Below, in pieces: positions 1 through 13,504 of a stretch of DNA of 64,000 bases; the stretch's first letter is position 1, and the number at the start of each line of letters is the position of its first letter. A program made the position numbers and the translations under genes. A model generated the notes under the pieces. It did not search any database. It was given only the letters and a program-made list of their open reading frames with translations, and was not told the DNA's origin. This stretch comes from Melastoma dodecandrum (Eukaryota > Streptophyta > Magnoliopsida > Myrtales > Melastomataceae): assembly GCA_029817715.1 (NCBI GenBank), contig JARUPY010000478.1, positions 1 to 64,000 of the forward strand, in the 5' to 3' direction.

Positions 1-1896
1 GCAGAAGCAACTGGGTTTTCTCACAGAGAAGAGCTTATTGTTGGACTGTCCATCATCCGTAAGCTTCTGCAGGAGGTGAAACAAGGAATGTGATTTCGGG
101 ACTGCCGGGATGATTTCCGTGCGGAGATTCATATATATTAACGACTCCTTTTCGAGGAGTATCACAGGGAGCATCTTTGATGGCCTGGAGATGGATAATG
201 GTCACATTCGTGGATGGAACTCCTGCGTTCGAATTCCCCTGCCGAGGAACAGCTCCATAGGTTCAAGAATCCTTTGCAGCTTCATCAAAGAACGAGAGTT
301 ATTCATCAGTCGGGCACGACTCTACAGAAGATCGGCAACAACTCTTCCTCGTAATTGAAAAGATTAGGTCGATAGTCTTTAACTGGGGAGACCCTCAGGA
401 AGAGGAGATACGGCTATCTGCGGCGGCAAATTCTTGCGAAACTTATCCAGAAAACGGCAAAAACTCACTCAGGATAACCGGAGTGCCAGGGGTGATCGGA
501 GTCCTATAACATCTCTTCTCCAGATAAATAGAAGCTCATATTTCGCAATGGAGTCAGAATCAATGAAAAGAGGATAGTACCATCCGAACATGCGAATTAC
601 GAATCATGGACGTTTAATCTCCAAGGGCTGCTCATTCTAAAAAGACTTGCAGGCGATCATTAGAACTGTGGTAAAATAGGTAACACGAGGGGCCTGCTAC
701 CAAAAATCGTTGAATTTACTCACTAGGCACGAAGAGAGAACGTTGAAAGATGACAATGTTGCGGCCATCACAGATAGAGATGGTGAAAAGATCTCTGGAG
801 GGTGCTGCAGATGCTTGGCGAGTACGACGGGTACCACCGTTGAAAACAACTCCGACGAGAAATCTCGGAGATCAGTCTTTCACAATCAGCAATATCAAAG
901 CGACATTCTGCAGCAAGGGGGAAGACGAGATAGAACTAGCATGAAGCTCGGGATTGACATTCTGACATGTCTGGCTCTGGAAGAGGACGCAACGGGAGAG
1001 AAACGGCGTGTACTGGCGGAGTACTCGCAAAGAGTTGTTCAACATCTTACTTTCGGAGAAGGGATGCCCGAGAGTCGAGTGCGCGCGCGTGCATGTCATG
1101 GGTTGCCGCACGGAGAATGCCTTGCAATGCTGGCTTGTCGCGAAAGCATCCACCGTCCAACTGCTCGCAGAATCCTTAGACTGGAAAAGTCTTGGCAGAG
1201 ACTAGTCGGCGCGATTACAGATGTCACCATTGCTTAGGGTGAATTGTGCGAGAATATTGAGGAACTTGTGCCGGTACATAGCGGGAACGAATCTTTTAAC
1301 CATCCTGAAGGGGGTTACGTCTGCCGCACCAACGGTAAACACCATTCACAAATGCACAAATGCAGTCATCCCTACCTTGTCAACACTCCTAAACCGGAAT
1401 GTTTCACGTTTCAGACGTTATCTCCGGCAACTCATAGACAGAGAAGGACAAACTCCAGGGAGTGATTGAGGTCTCGGCGACACTCTTGGCAGCGCAGGCC
1501 ATTCAAAGTTCTCCTCACATATACATACAGCTCAGAGATGCGCGATCATCTTCCAACGTGCTGGGACTGGTCGCGGGGAAACCGACCTCTAGCAAGAAGC
1601 ACATAGAGCTCGAGCGATCCTAAGGATGTACAACAACCCAAACGTGAGGGAGTCCCAAGCCATAAGGGAGGTTCGCTATAGAGCCTGTCGATTCTGGGGA
1701 TGAGATAGAAATGCGAGACAAGGAGAAGAACTTGCAGGTGTTCATGGTACGCGGAGCAAGCTGGACATGGATGACCTCAAAGAATGAGTCTCTGCGAGAG
1801 ACCACGTCGGAGCTCATGAGAGGATTCCACATCTTCTCTATGGTACCCATCGGGCTCCGCACGCACAGCGACACCATCAACATTACGCGCGTCTAG
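1..1896 (+). pseudogene. Armadillo-repeat (BLE2-like) protein relic
   Basis: Pieces of one large plant ARM-repeat protein can be read in order on the plus strand, but only by switching frame repeatedly. The window opens inside it (SHREELIVGLSIIRKLLQEV, stop at about 93). The pieces EEEIRLSAA then LAKLIQKTAKNSLRITGVPG follow near 400-500, MQILT/ILTCLALEEDAT near 950, ARILRNLCRY near 1250, TSAAPTV near 1320, and MRDKEKNLQVF then ETTSEL near 1711-1820. This order matches the C-terminal part of the uncharacterised plant membrane-linked ARM family (At3g06210/At5g18980 type, from memory). No frame stays open for the whole length and there is no clear exon structure, so this is a decayed copy whose 5' part lies outside the window. 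Family assignment rests on remembered motifs and its function is unknown. Confidence 0.65.
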
Positions 1897-2169
1897 TATA
1901 GCGCTCTGCCGCTTCAGTAGAATCAACTCATTCAATGTGATATCAAATATACGAAATATTATTACTCACATTTGATTAATTTCATTTGTAACGTTCATTA
2001 TGAATCAATCCACTGGAATATGAAAAATCGATGATCGGTTGGTTGCGAAAATGTTGCATCTTTAGAGGCCAGTTTGGAAAGAGTTCAAAAGAACGCGACT
2101 AACTCGCGAATCTTCACCACGTTTTTCCTTTGTTTTCTTCCGTAACCAAACCAGGCAAACGCGAGGGCC

Positions 2170-2520
2170 GCGAGAGATGCGGCGCAAGCGGGGAAGGGAC
2201 TGGGAATACAACAATAGAAGCGGCGTCGTCCTCAGTCTTCCTCGCCGTCGACGCAGGAGAAGAAGACCTGCGTGGTGGCCGTGGGATTACCCCCCAGCTG
2301 TTCGTGGCTCGACCTAAAGTCCCGGTTCGAGATCTACGGCCCCGTATTCCCCATAATCCGAACCGAGCTTACTCGTCGCCTTCCGGTGTAACGATTCCCC
2401 GCGCTGCCGCCGTCGCCTCTTCCCGAGACCCGATATTCCGCCTATCATCCTCCACTCGAGAACGTTTCCGTTGTCCCACATAACTCTTCGTCCTCCCACC
2501 CGATTTGGGATAGCCTCGAG
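2170..2520 (+). pseudogene. RNA-recognition-motif protein relic
   Basis: A basic leader (KRRRPQSSSPSTQEKKT) leads into a stretch resembling the start of an RRM: PPSCSWLDLKSRFEIYGPV, the usual helix 1 and strand 2 signature (DLKSRFEIYGPV). The later RRM part appears in a different frame (AAAVASSRDPIF) about 60 bases downstream, so at least one frameshift splits the domain and a TAA stop follows shortly. RRM proteins of this type bind RNA. I recall a plant family with the same SCSWLDLKSRFEIYGP stretch (At1g27050-like), but this is memory, not a search. I see no convincing downstream exons. It is probably a relic like its neighbours, although a short live N-terminal exon with a distant splice partner cannot be excluded. 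Confidence 0.45.
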
Positions 2521-5500
2521 TTACGCAGAGGGTTTGACCATGTGCTGATGGTTTCGTTTGATTTTCTCAGGTCCCAGGTATTTTCAACGTGGCTCAGGGT
2601 ACCAAGGCTACGACTACAATCAGTTGGTTTTTCTTGCCGACGATATAGTAATGCAAGGATACTCCACTCCACTACGAGTCGTCAGCGGTTTCTCTATTTT
2701 CATCAAGTCTAGAAAGCATAGCCGAAGTAAGACAAGGTGATTCTACATTGCCCCCTATGTTTTCACGATGAAATGAAGGCGGGGTGATCATCGATACTTG
2801 GATCGGGCGATGAGCTGGTTTGTCCTAGGTGCAATCTACCAAGAACTGGAACCAAGGAAGTCAACAGAAGCCAGATGAAAGGGATACTCAGTACGGTGCT
2901 TTGTCTGGCGAATGTAAACAGAGACCCTAACTGGGTTCCTCACAGTGACGTACCGGTTCGAGGGTGGGGGCCCGAGCTGGGAATTCAGTGCAGCTAAGCA
3001 TGTTTTATAAACCAGGCTGACACAACAAGAGCTATGTAAAGGCTGTCTATCCTTGCACAAAGATGGGGCAGGAGTGTCTTCTGATCGGATTTGATGGTGC
3101 AGCAATACCTTGCATTGTGGGGTTCGGACATGGATCATGGGAAACAGTGCTTGCAAAAGAATGGTCTGTCAACCTCCTTCGTGAAGATTAAGATTGGAAA
3201 TATAAAGGCATCACCTCTTACTGATTTTAAAGTCGAATATTCCTTTTGATTATCCCTGTTCGTGGGGACAATTCCAATCTTATGAATTTCCATTTGCCTC
3301 CATGTCAAAGTAAAAAAATTCTAGAGGAGGTAAGGAACCAGAATTCCCTTTCCAACTTGGTGGAATCAATGGCGTCTAGCTTATATATATTTAATTGCAA
3401 ACCCTTAACGGAAACAGAGACCAAGTTCTCTTGTCGAGCTTTTTTGTCAAGCATCGCAAGGATTAGAAAGGGTGACAATCATAATGGCGTCCGGGGCATC
3501 CAGATCCACCGCATTCGGACTCCGTGTTCATCACATCTTTTGCTTCTAACCTGGTCATAACTGCCATCGCAAGCTTGGGTGATTAATCTATGGCATCGAA
3601 TGGTCCTCCATGAGACGGGTAATCTTTTCCCTCCACCACCTGGTCCTCCCGTTCACACTGGGAACCTACTAAAAATTGAACAAGCTTCTCGTGTGCTATA
3701 ACTTACAGCAGTTCATCTTTCGCCGTTTTGTTTTTTCTGGCGAGGCTGTTTCCCAATATACTATCCCCAATTGGTAACATGGCAACAGATCTATTCTTTG
3801 TCAATCTTTTCTCTCATTTCCGCGGAGTAATAGGCGTGATCAGCCTCGGCCACCGGTATCCCACAACATAACCCAAATAAGTGCAATGAACCCGTACACT
3901 GGTGGCCGGGTCTTCACTGGTGGCTTTGTCCCTCACCCTTCTATCCTTGGGGTGAGACCAGCCGGCACAGCAACTATCGTTATACACATCTCACAATGGT
4001 TTTTAATTTTCTCCATAAGCATCCTTCTCCTGTTGAAATGTCTAAATCAAAGTTAGATTTGGCTTGCAAGGAAATCCACCTCGGGCAAAACAGAGGAGAA
4101 CTTTGGGCAAGCTGTTGTGCATTGACAAGAGAACCAAATGAACTAAATGGAGGTAAGATGACGGGTCGTCGGCGTTTTTCCTGCTGCATATCTGTTTCAA
4201 CGACCGAACTATGAGATAGCTGATGCAATCATTGATTACTCTTCAACATCCAGAGAATCCTGGAAGTGACGACGATAATCGTCCAGCGTGACGTCAGCTG
4301 TTTTGTGGCACTGGGGCTATACACGAGACTGAGATGCGACGGGCACCGATACTGATATAGATAATAAAGGGCTCCAGGAAGGAAGAGTTTGGTAGGTTCG
4401 GTAGGTTGCCTGTCTCTGAGATGGTGTTAGGGGTTCATGTGTATAGGAACTTTGACGATCGTTTCTAAACCCATGATTTGAAATCTTGAAAAATAATGGC
4501 CGTACTTTCAAAGAAAAATGTAAATCTTGACTCCTTGCAGGGAGTTTGGGTGTCCTGTTAAGTTCTTCGGACCGAGCATTTAATTTCCTCCGATGGCGGT
4601 TTTATTACCCATCCTCGTACTCCCCTGATCTATTTTGGGAGCTGACCGAAGTGGTAGTCCTATTCCCCGGTTAAAAAAAGGGTTTTTCGTGCTGTCGTAT
4701 TGCACCACATCATCCATGAACACCGCCCGCCGTCGCCCTCCTCCTCGTTCCGAAACCAGCGTCCACGGCCCTTCCCTTCCCGCCAAGACAACCTCAAACC
4801 CTTCCAAACCCCTCCTCTCCCCGTTCCCGAAAACCCTCAATTTTCTTACCGAGGAAGAGGACAGTAATCTCTTCAACATCGGCGTTTTCGTCTACATCTC
4901 CCGGGGAATCGAGCGAGCGGGTAGAGGGGGAAGGCCTAAACCCAACTGAACCCTCTTGCCGAAGGGGATCCACGTAGCCGATAAGGTTGGCTTCAGGTTA
5001 TGAATAGGCAAATGCTCACGGCCAGCCCCATCAGCCAGTGTCGTTTGCTTCCCCTAGGACGTTCCTTGCATTTCTGTCGACCCCCAGGATTAAGCCTGAG
5101 TAACGCCAAAGATTGTTTCTCTTACGGCTTTCTAGGAGTCATTTCTGTCCAAATTTGCTGGTAGACCTCATTGTCTGCCCGAAGAAGATTTAGTTAGTGA
5201 ACAAATGTATGGGAACCAAATCATCCACAAGATATCAAGTCATTTTTCGAAATCTGTGATTGAAAGATCATAACGAATTTTCCAGAATGTAGCTACCCTG
5301 TAATGGTATTATTCAGGGCAACCTCCATACAATGGGCTCTTTTAACTGAAAATTTTGAGCACCCCCTGGTAGAACTTTTGTGGACCCATTTCTTCCAAGC
5401 ACATTGGAATCGTAGTTTAGATAATTGTCCTTCGCGGTCCCAGACTAGGGCAAGGAAAACTTTGGATAGCTATTGGAAGTGGTCATTTTGTTTTATTTTT

Positions 5501-8500
5501 TTTTTTTTTGATTCGTTAGTATGTTAATTATAGTAGCAAAATGGAGTATTGGGATATCGTGCATAATAAAAAGGGCGCGTAGGGGAGGCGCCAGGGAGTA
5601 TCCAACTTCTGTTCTGGTTTATTATGTCCGTTTTCCCTTTCCTTTTTAAGATTTGGGACCAAATTGCTGGAGGCACTGTGTTTTCATGAACCTTTGATTG
5701 AAAAATCTTTATAAAATATTGCATTTGTGAAACTTTTTATGGTTGATCAAGATGTTGGCTAGGCTATATTTGTGTTGTTTAAACACATGTTGGCTTTGTG
5801 AGAATCTCTTTCTCTTTGACAGGGTTTTGGCTGTTGGGTTCTGGTAAGTTCCTTCCTGCAAGGACGCAATATAATGATGCGTATTAGGGGCTAGTCATGT
5901 ACTTTGGCCTTACCCTTCTCCGTATACCGTTCTTCCAAGAAGTACGTGGATGGTAAGTTGGATCTTTTCATTTAAACAGAAACCACTGTCTCAGCTTATG
6001 GTATACAATCACTTTCTGTCTACATGATTCGCTTTTAGGATTGTTGCTTTCCTTAATCCCTGAGAATATGTGAAAATTTGAATTTTTGTTTATGCCAAAT
6101 GCTGTATCTATATTTGTTTTTCAATCAGACTGACAGATGTGCAGAGGGCTAATATTTGTTTGTCTCTACATAAAGAAATAGTTTTGTGAAGTGTTAAGGA
6201 TCAGTTTTTTAATCGTCATAGCGTGTCTTTTTATTTTGGAAGAGTTTGTAGGATCCAACTGGGGAGAGTTTCATTGGCTCTCCGGCCATTCTCTTTATAA
6301 TGCTTGGTCTAGGATCAGGATGGTGTTCCTCCGCTTGTTCAGTCAAGAACTCCACCATCTACGGTGGACTCTGGGTTGCAGAATAGTTCTCTTCTTTCGT
6401 CTTGAGGGTTTATTCATATCTAATCATGAAAGCAGGGACCGCTATACGTTTTTACCAGGAAAAGGCTTGTCAGTGGCAAGCCAACAGCTAGCATGTCTAA
6501 ACATTCACTGTATGGCTTCTCGTCAGTAATACTTCTGCATTCCAATCTGCTGCTATGGAGAACTTTATCATGATTTGTGAAACATCCCCTCTGCCAAACC
6601 AGGACTTAAAAATTGAGTGCCGCAGTAATTGTTACATTTCATAAAATATCTAATCGAACAGCAACCAAATCTTTCTTTCTCGATTTTCATTTCTGATAGA
6701 AGGTTTTTTTCCTCATCAAGAATTTTTCCAAGAGTGCCAGCCTCTGCCTCAACTACTAACCACACCCACCTGAACAACCAGCATTTGCCTTGAAGATGGT
6801 TCATGCTACCATTAAAGTCACTCGGCGCAACCTGAAGCTGAGATCCATCCTTACACATTCTGCTCTCTTTGAGATTTCATTAGTTTTAGTGCATTTGATG
6901 AGGTAAGGCTCCAGAGTATGTTTCAACTTAAAGCGTTGCTTGATAACAGTTTCGTGAGCTTTCAATATATGCTTTTTTGTGGCATCTTATTTTCTGTTTT
7001 CAGGTCTGGCAATGTCTGCCCATGGAATTGTAGCTCCGTAGAATAAGTTATGGGAACAGTTGACAGTTTATGGAGTAACATCGACGGAATCAGTATCATA
7101 TCCTCCTAATTGTCTTTTGTATTCTCAATTTGCTTCGAAATATTGTAAGCAACGACAATCAACGTCAAATGAACGTCTCTCAACCATGATGTAGATGAAT
7201 AGCTTCCCCTGCCGTTGTTTAATCATTGCTTAATATGTTCCCGTTACTGTTGGCGATGACCAGTCTTTGTGAGTTACATCCGTCGGATCTTCAGGAACAT
7301 AATTAAATCATTGCAGAGCAGATTATCGCAGTTACATTTTTCAATTCTGATATAATGTTTATTGTTTCCTTTCTTCTCTTCTCCGGTTTGCATTTTAATG
7401 TCCGGGTGATTCTTTTGTTTGGCCTAATAATTGTAAGGCAATCTTATTACTTGTTCCAAAGAATTCTTGTTATTTTTAAGACTAAAAATTATGTGTTGAG
7501 GATCAGTGCTCAAACAATATGTTTATTTTCTTTTTGCTATGTAAAAGGATTCTCCGTATGATCCGGCATTTATTAAATCAAAAACATATTCGTGGCCATT
7601 TATGTAGGACTGATAGCTACCAAATAAATTTTCTCTTTAGCAAGTGTCTCGTCATGGGGGGGGTTCCCCCCCTTACTCCTGCGTGTAATTCTGTGCACAA
7701 AAACTTGTCTTATTTTCGCTTGTTTTGCAGCCATGATCCGATCAGAGGCTTCAGAGGCAACAGCAACAACCACAAGATCCAACTTCATGTCAGATCCTTC
7801 ACTATATCGACGCTTATCGCTGACAAAATCGCCATATCATTACTCTGCCTCCTGATGGGTATCCGTTGGAAGCTGCATGTATTATCCGATCACCTAGTCA
7901 TCTTAGTCCTCCAACCAATTTCAGCCGAGTTTCATATCATCCCCAATTCGTATATCCGACATGAGTGCTCGGGGCTTTCAGCCGTACACTCCTGGCCAAA
8001 ATGCACATCAGAGACACTCCCAAAGGAAGTGCCGCCGTAGACATTCTACCAAATAGCATATCCACTCTGCTATTGTCTTGTTGCCTGAACAGATTAACCG
8101 GAAGAAAGAGGTTGAGCTTCGACTTACACTAGACACCGTGGATCTTGTACTACGCTTTTTAGACCGCACACAATCACACAAGTTCGGGAATTCTTGGGGC
8201 CTTTGTTGCATGTAGTAATCGAGACGGACATCTTAAGGCATGGCGATACAATTAATGCACGTTAAATGCAGTGTTTTGGTGTTAGGGTTGGTCAATGGCC
8301 TTTTCCTCATTCTTGAGAACTGATCCGGACGGTCCAGATTTTTAAATACAATCTCGAAAGTTCCGTCGTTGACGGACAATAAGGTGGGGCCCCGCTATGA
8401 TTCTCTTCCTTCCCTCTGTCCTAGATCCGTAAGGGGGGATACGATGGAGGAGTGGAAAGAGATCGAGTCGGAAGCAGTGATGGAGATGAACGTGTACGGA

Positions 8501-8599
8501 TACTCGAACGGTTGGCACGACTCTCCAAGGCGCGGCTGGAGGCAGTCGTCGGTCGTCAGAACGAGATGACATCGAGTCCGGCGAGACGCTGTAGTACCC
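2521..8599. other. No resolvable gene; scattered coding-like fragments
   Basis: About 6 kb without an intact reading frame. Three patches look more gene-like than the rest. Around 4700-4880 (+) is a proline/serine-rich stretch of GC-rich composition. Around 6270-6390 (+) there is a hydrophobic run (GSPAILFIMLGLGSGWCSS). Around 7740-8210 (+) there is a polar segment followed by KKEVELRLTLDTVDLVLRFL. The composition alternates between GC-rich exon-like and T-rich intron-like sequence, as expected of a dead multi-exon gene. I could not name the family. Confidence 0.4.
7735..8210 (+). pseudogene. Unidentified protein-coding relic, C-terminal part
   Basis: An acceptor-like tttgcag at 7725-7731 precedes a stretch that reads as a plant protein C-terminus if the frame is shifted two or three times. 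It includes RRLSLTKSPYHYSAS, then SPPTNFSRVSYHPQFVYPT, then QPYTPGQNAHQRHSQ, then LPEQINRKKEVELRL and LDTVDLVLRFLDRTQSHKF. These segments are rich in Pro, Ser, Tyr and Gln before a more helical end. I do not recognise the family. The hydrophobic patch at 6270-6390 may be an upstream exon of the same gene. Stops and frame switches indicate a pseudogene. Confidence 0.3.
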
Positions 8600-9676
8600 C
8601 TGGCCTTTAGCTAAGCGAGAACCCAGCTCCGTTGGGGTTTCATCCGCAAGGGTCTACGGGTAATATCCTCACCGCCCAGATCCGTCCTCACCACTCCTCG
8701 CTTTCCTATCCTCCGTCAGCCATCCTCTGCGCCCCCGTACCGAATGACCTCCTCAGAGGGGTAATTTCCGGCCTCCTCCTCTTCCTCGCGTTTCCTCCCC
8801 TTCATTCCGTGAGCGAGCCGAACTCCTAAATAGCATTTTCTTGATTTATTCGACGGGTTCTCCGCGGTTGATCGCGATATGCGATCCGGGTTTTTTTTTT
8901 TTTATTGACAGTGTTTGTTGCCTCTGCATATCTATCAGCAGAAGCACCCCTTTGAACACTTTGTCTTCCTCGGTCTCTTCACCCTCTCACTCAGGCCTCA
9001 CCGAGTCGGAGTCACCTGCCTCCCAACTACGATGGTCTGCATGCATCCTTCATCTCTCCCTTTTTTGCCCTGTAACATCTTGATCTGGATGGTAAAGACC
9101 GGCTCTTCTTCTATGCGTGCATAGAAGAAATTGTTCTCGAGGGCCTCTGATCTGTAAAACTCTCGGCCGTGGTTTCGGGCCCTCACGGGATACCACTTTC
9201 TGGGCATCTCCAGAAGGTCAAGGACTTTAGCTTCCTTGCGTCCACACATTCTCTTCACCAGCCTCCATTGTTCCTCGTATTTGACCAACGCCTTACATGC
9301 ATGGTTTCGAGCTAATGGAAAAGCAATATGCCGAAGAAATCTTAGATCTGTGTACATGTATAATTGTCGTATGCTAACTTACTTATATAAAATTGACGTT
9401 AGGATAATTGTGTTAAGCTCTTTAAATATGACTGAATAGACGCACAATGCCTTCTTCCCCCGTCGGATATTTCCACAGCAGTCCGCCCGCGTAGTTACGG
9501 TGCAATTGGCGCCATCATCTTCTCTCTGGTTACATCGTCTTCGACACAGACAACATTGATCAAAACGCTATCACTTACGATGTAATACATCTGGAGCATC
9601 CATCACTCTCTACCTTGACATCCTGAACCTGTTCCTCACCATCCTGAGGGGATCTTGTGGACAGAGGGATGGGTAG
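8600..9676 (+). pseudogene. LIFEGUARD / BI-1-like membrane protein relic
   Basis: LIFEGUARD proteins are seven-span membrane proteins of the TMBIM/Bax-inhibitor-1 superfamily that suppress cell death. Diagnostic pieces appear in the right order but in different frames. SENP and WGFIRK/VYG-like remnants followed by ILTAQI lie near 8610-8680. QQKHPFEHFVFLGLFTLSL and VGVTC (the QQKHPxNxxxLGLFTLSL helix) lie near 8936-9020. A TFWAS-like stretch and KDFSFL lie near 9190-9235, and ILFTSL near 9245. GAIGAIIF, SGYIVFDTDN, then SITLYLDILNLFLTILR end at a TAG at 9674-9676. The DTDN and LDILNLFL signatures at the end are characteristic of the family. At least five frame changes and many substitutions make it a clear pseudogene. 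The 5' part (about 8400-8600) may hold the eroded N-terminal tail. Confidence 0.75.
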
Positions 9677-12600
9677 TGATGTAAATACTCTATCCTTGAC
9701 CTAAACCAAGAATCAACTTGAGTATACGCATAATCTTCCGATGTCCTATGTTTATATGTTCCCAGCCTATTGATGAACCTGTTTCTTTGTACGTGCATAT
9801 TTGCTTGGTTTGCTGCTTGCCATCTGAGGATGCTAAAATATTTTGCAAGGTCCATATCTTGTCTAGAGATCAGGTTGATGTTAATTGATCAATCTCTTTC
9901 TATCTCCCTCTCTCAACCTTTGTTGGCTGTTTGGTCGATATGGAGCGATGATATGTTATCATGTTGCCTGATAATTTTATTGAAATGAGTTAATTGTCTT
10001 GGTTGCCTGAAATGTTTAAAAGTTGCTATCCTGGTAGAGGATTTGGGTAAAAAGCGAGTTCAGGCCCAAATTGTGAGACCTTGATTAGGTTGTAAGTAGT
10101 CCGGTTTGTTCAAGAACTACGATGGTGTATTCCGGTTTTTCACGGGATAAACATCAACCGGGTTACGGTTAGCACTGTTTTCTTGGAATGTTTTTTTGTA
10201 ATGCTCAAAACTGAATGATATACACGTCGGGGATTGTGCTGTATCTTTAAACCTCAAAAGCACGAATCATTGATCTGTGTTTTGGTCTGTCGCTTAGATG
10301 AGATCATTCAAACAATGTTTTCGTGTAAATATAGGAAAAAGGAACATATAAGGCCTATTGTAGTAAGAAGAAAATAAGTTCCGTTTTCTGTTTTTCATCT
10401 TATATTAAAATACCAAAAAACAAAAACACAAATTTTCTTTAAATTATTCAGCAATAAACAATATTTTTTTTTTAATACATAAAAAGAGTGGATCTGCAGC
10501 GCCCTAAATGGAATTGGCTTATTCGAAAAAACGATTTTTCTTTGTGAAAAGATTCTATCTCGTGTCTCGTGGTACCGTTCCTCGAATGGATTCCTCCTTT
10601 TGTTCCTTAGTCCCTGCGGGCGGTATATAAGCAAAGTTGTTTGTTCCCTCTCCGCAACGGCAAGTTTCTTACGCGTTACTTACCCGCCCGTACATTGGAA
10701 ACACCGCTTTCCGTTCGAGCTTACATGGTGTTAAAGTATGCCCCGCCAGCGTTCCCTGGCTTATAGCTTCGTAGAGAAAGCGAAATTCGAAGTTATAAAG
10801 CGGATTCGAAGTTGTCTATTATTCCGGGACTATCCCATGCGCTTTTTGGTAGTGCTCGGCTTTAAATGTCTCCGGAACATATGCTTCACAATGTGCGGGA
10901 TAGTTTGAACTTGCTAGCCAGGGATCGATCGAGCCGTGAGCTTGTATACGTATGATGAATTAGACTAAAAGCAAAGGTGAATCTTTAAAATGAAGTACCG
11001 ACATCTATCGTTCAGATTGCTATGTGCTTCTTGGAATGAGTCTCCTGATATGACGACGGAAAGAACGACAAAAGAAAGAGCAAGCAAAGCAACGACCGAA
11101 GATCAAAATGAGCACTCCCACTAAGACGTGACCTCAAAAATTTTAGGCGTGATATGCCAAAGTGGAGGTGCAATATTCATCAATCACCCATCACCAAGCC
11201 CAACCGCCCCTTCTTCACTTCTTATGTTCTCTCAATCCCAACGCAACCCATATTAGTGCACAATTTTCGGCACCTAACTATGCTACCGAACCAACTCCTT
11301 TCGATGTTTGTTTACCCAAAATGTCCCCGCCTACCACCCGTTGTTGTTAGGTGTTGTGCCACCAGTCTCAGTCTCGGAACGTGTCCATCCTCGTGTAACG
11401 TTTTTGGAAGAATGACGGTTCCGGCGCCTGGGAACTCCGTCATCCCCTGATCTATCACAGCAATTTCAGTGGTCAAAAAACCTCCAGGGAGCCCCCTATT
11501 CTGGCCCAGAACCCTCTTGGCCTCACGCCCAGTTTATCGACACGGACCATGCTCCCCGGCCCAAACACATTGCCGCCACCTTTTCCCTCAGAACCCAGGT
11601 GATCTTCGTCCTTTGCATCGTGAACTGACCCGTTTTGCACTCCGTAGCTGGCATAAACTGAAACCTTCCTCGGGGCGATTACATGGATTTGTCGAGTACC
11701 TATCGCCATCAATCCCCGTTCATCGGAGTATCCAACACGGCTCGAAAGGCAAAAGTCACATATAAAGTGCTCGAGGACTTTATATCACACAATCCCCGTA
11801 TGCTTCGAGTACATTGCCTTGGAAATGCCGAGCAACCTTCCATTATTCCGGTGGATAAAGAAACCTGCCCAGCAACGTTGCTCCTGTCGAGCTCGTCCAT
11901 GCAAACCTCTATGGTGTAGGAGCCCATCCCCAGTAACATTGCCCAACCTGGCAACACCCTGTCCGGCAGTTGAATAACATGTCCAGCAAGTGGTGACCAA
12001 GCCATGTTTGTTTGGAATCCGGTAGAACCGACGACTTCCTGTCAGAAAGTGCAGCTAGGGAGGCGATCTTCTCAGGTAGGAGACTTCATCCCTTAAAGCT
12101 CCCATGTCCGGTGAAGGGCTGCAATTCAGGGAATATGAAGCTTCCGCGTTGTATAACCGGGAGCTTACAGATGGTCAGGCCGCAGCTCAGCTGCGAGAAG
12201 GATGAATGGACGAACAGACCCTCAGTTCGTTCGCTGTCTGATAGAGTATAAGTGCAGTATCTGGGTCGTCCCACATGTCTATAGATGATGACTGAGGGGG
12301 GGGGCGGGTGGGGATAAACAGGAACTAAGGTGCTCGACTCCGGACAGGACGGGTAGGCAGTCAAAAAAGCCATTTCCAACGGCAGAAAACGACCGTGCAG
12401 CTGGGCAACTAAGGGGCCAGTACTCGCTCCAGATGATGGGGAATACATCGAATCCGACGAAGGCCCGAAGCCAGGTCACGAGCGCTGGATAATGCCCACG
12501 AGAAACAGCAGGCTCCAGGCGCTTCTCGAAGTCCTTCAAAATCCGGAAGGCAGCCATCGAGATCGAGGAAAACGGTGGGGGGGAAGAGTCAAGGGGAAGA

Positions 12601-13504
12601 TGAGATGGTTTTATAAAGGGAAGGGTATGCTGTCACTGGTAAAGATAAGAGGAGAGGAATAGAGGCATCATGACGGAAGGCAAAACGCATACTGCGAGCA
12701 ATGAATGATCTGAGCGTGACTCTCCCTCCCCATTCAGACATTTGCATGCTTCTTTCCCTCCACTCAATGATGTCGACAACGAGAGGGATATCCACACACA
12801 CAAACAAACACCCCTGAAGACCCACGACCCCTTGTTCCTCCGTTGTCCTATAAGCAAGCAGCAGGTAATGATTCTTGGGCAGGTGTAGAAGCTGATCCAA
12901 TAAGGAAGCCACGCTCTACTTCTGATTGGAACCCGATCCCTTGGGAGTTTTTATTACCAGCTCACCTGCGGGAAGACTGTTTTTCTCAAGCCACCGAAAC
13001 CCCCGACATCACACAAGTTTACGTCACACCCTCACAGCATGACGTCACATGTCCACAAGCATCCCAAAAGGTCCATGTCCACGACAACATCATTGCAGTG
13101 ATAATAATTTTGATGGGAGTTGTAGCGCTAAGCACTCCCTTATTCGATGAAAATAAGCACGAGGATGCTCTAACAACGTCCCCTGAACTTCAAGAAACAG
13201 TAGTGATCATTACATCCGTTTTTGACAGATGAGTTCGCGGCATGCACCGAAGGACTGTAAGGAAGTAATCGATCCCATGTCCTTTGAACATCCCTGCCAG
13301 GAGGGACGGGACGCTTCGCCCATGTAAACTGATGATCATCACTGGCATACATATCATTAGGACCGATGCCCATGCCGGGGGGGACAGGACGTCCCCACGG
13401 AGGAGTTTGTGTGGAGACGACCTTCGTGGGGGACAAGGACATTCGATCAAGGATTGGCCTCGGTGTTCAGGGGCACGCATGGGGAACTCGCCATGAAACC
13501 CTAA

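Noticed and set aside
710..1237. 175-codon plus-strand open frame
   Set aside because: Only parts of it match the ARM family; the rest is an accidental frame through the decayed gene, so it is not a separate gene.
8998..9357. 119-codon open frame on the minus strand
   Set aside because: It is antisense to the LIFEGUARD relic, has no recognisable motif, and the plus-strand reading explains the sequence better.
12086..12557. Two overlapping minus-strand open frames of 92 and 120 codons, one starting MAAFRILKDFEKR
   Set aside because: The opening looks protein-like, but I could not match a family, the two frames overlap in conflict and no exon partner was found.
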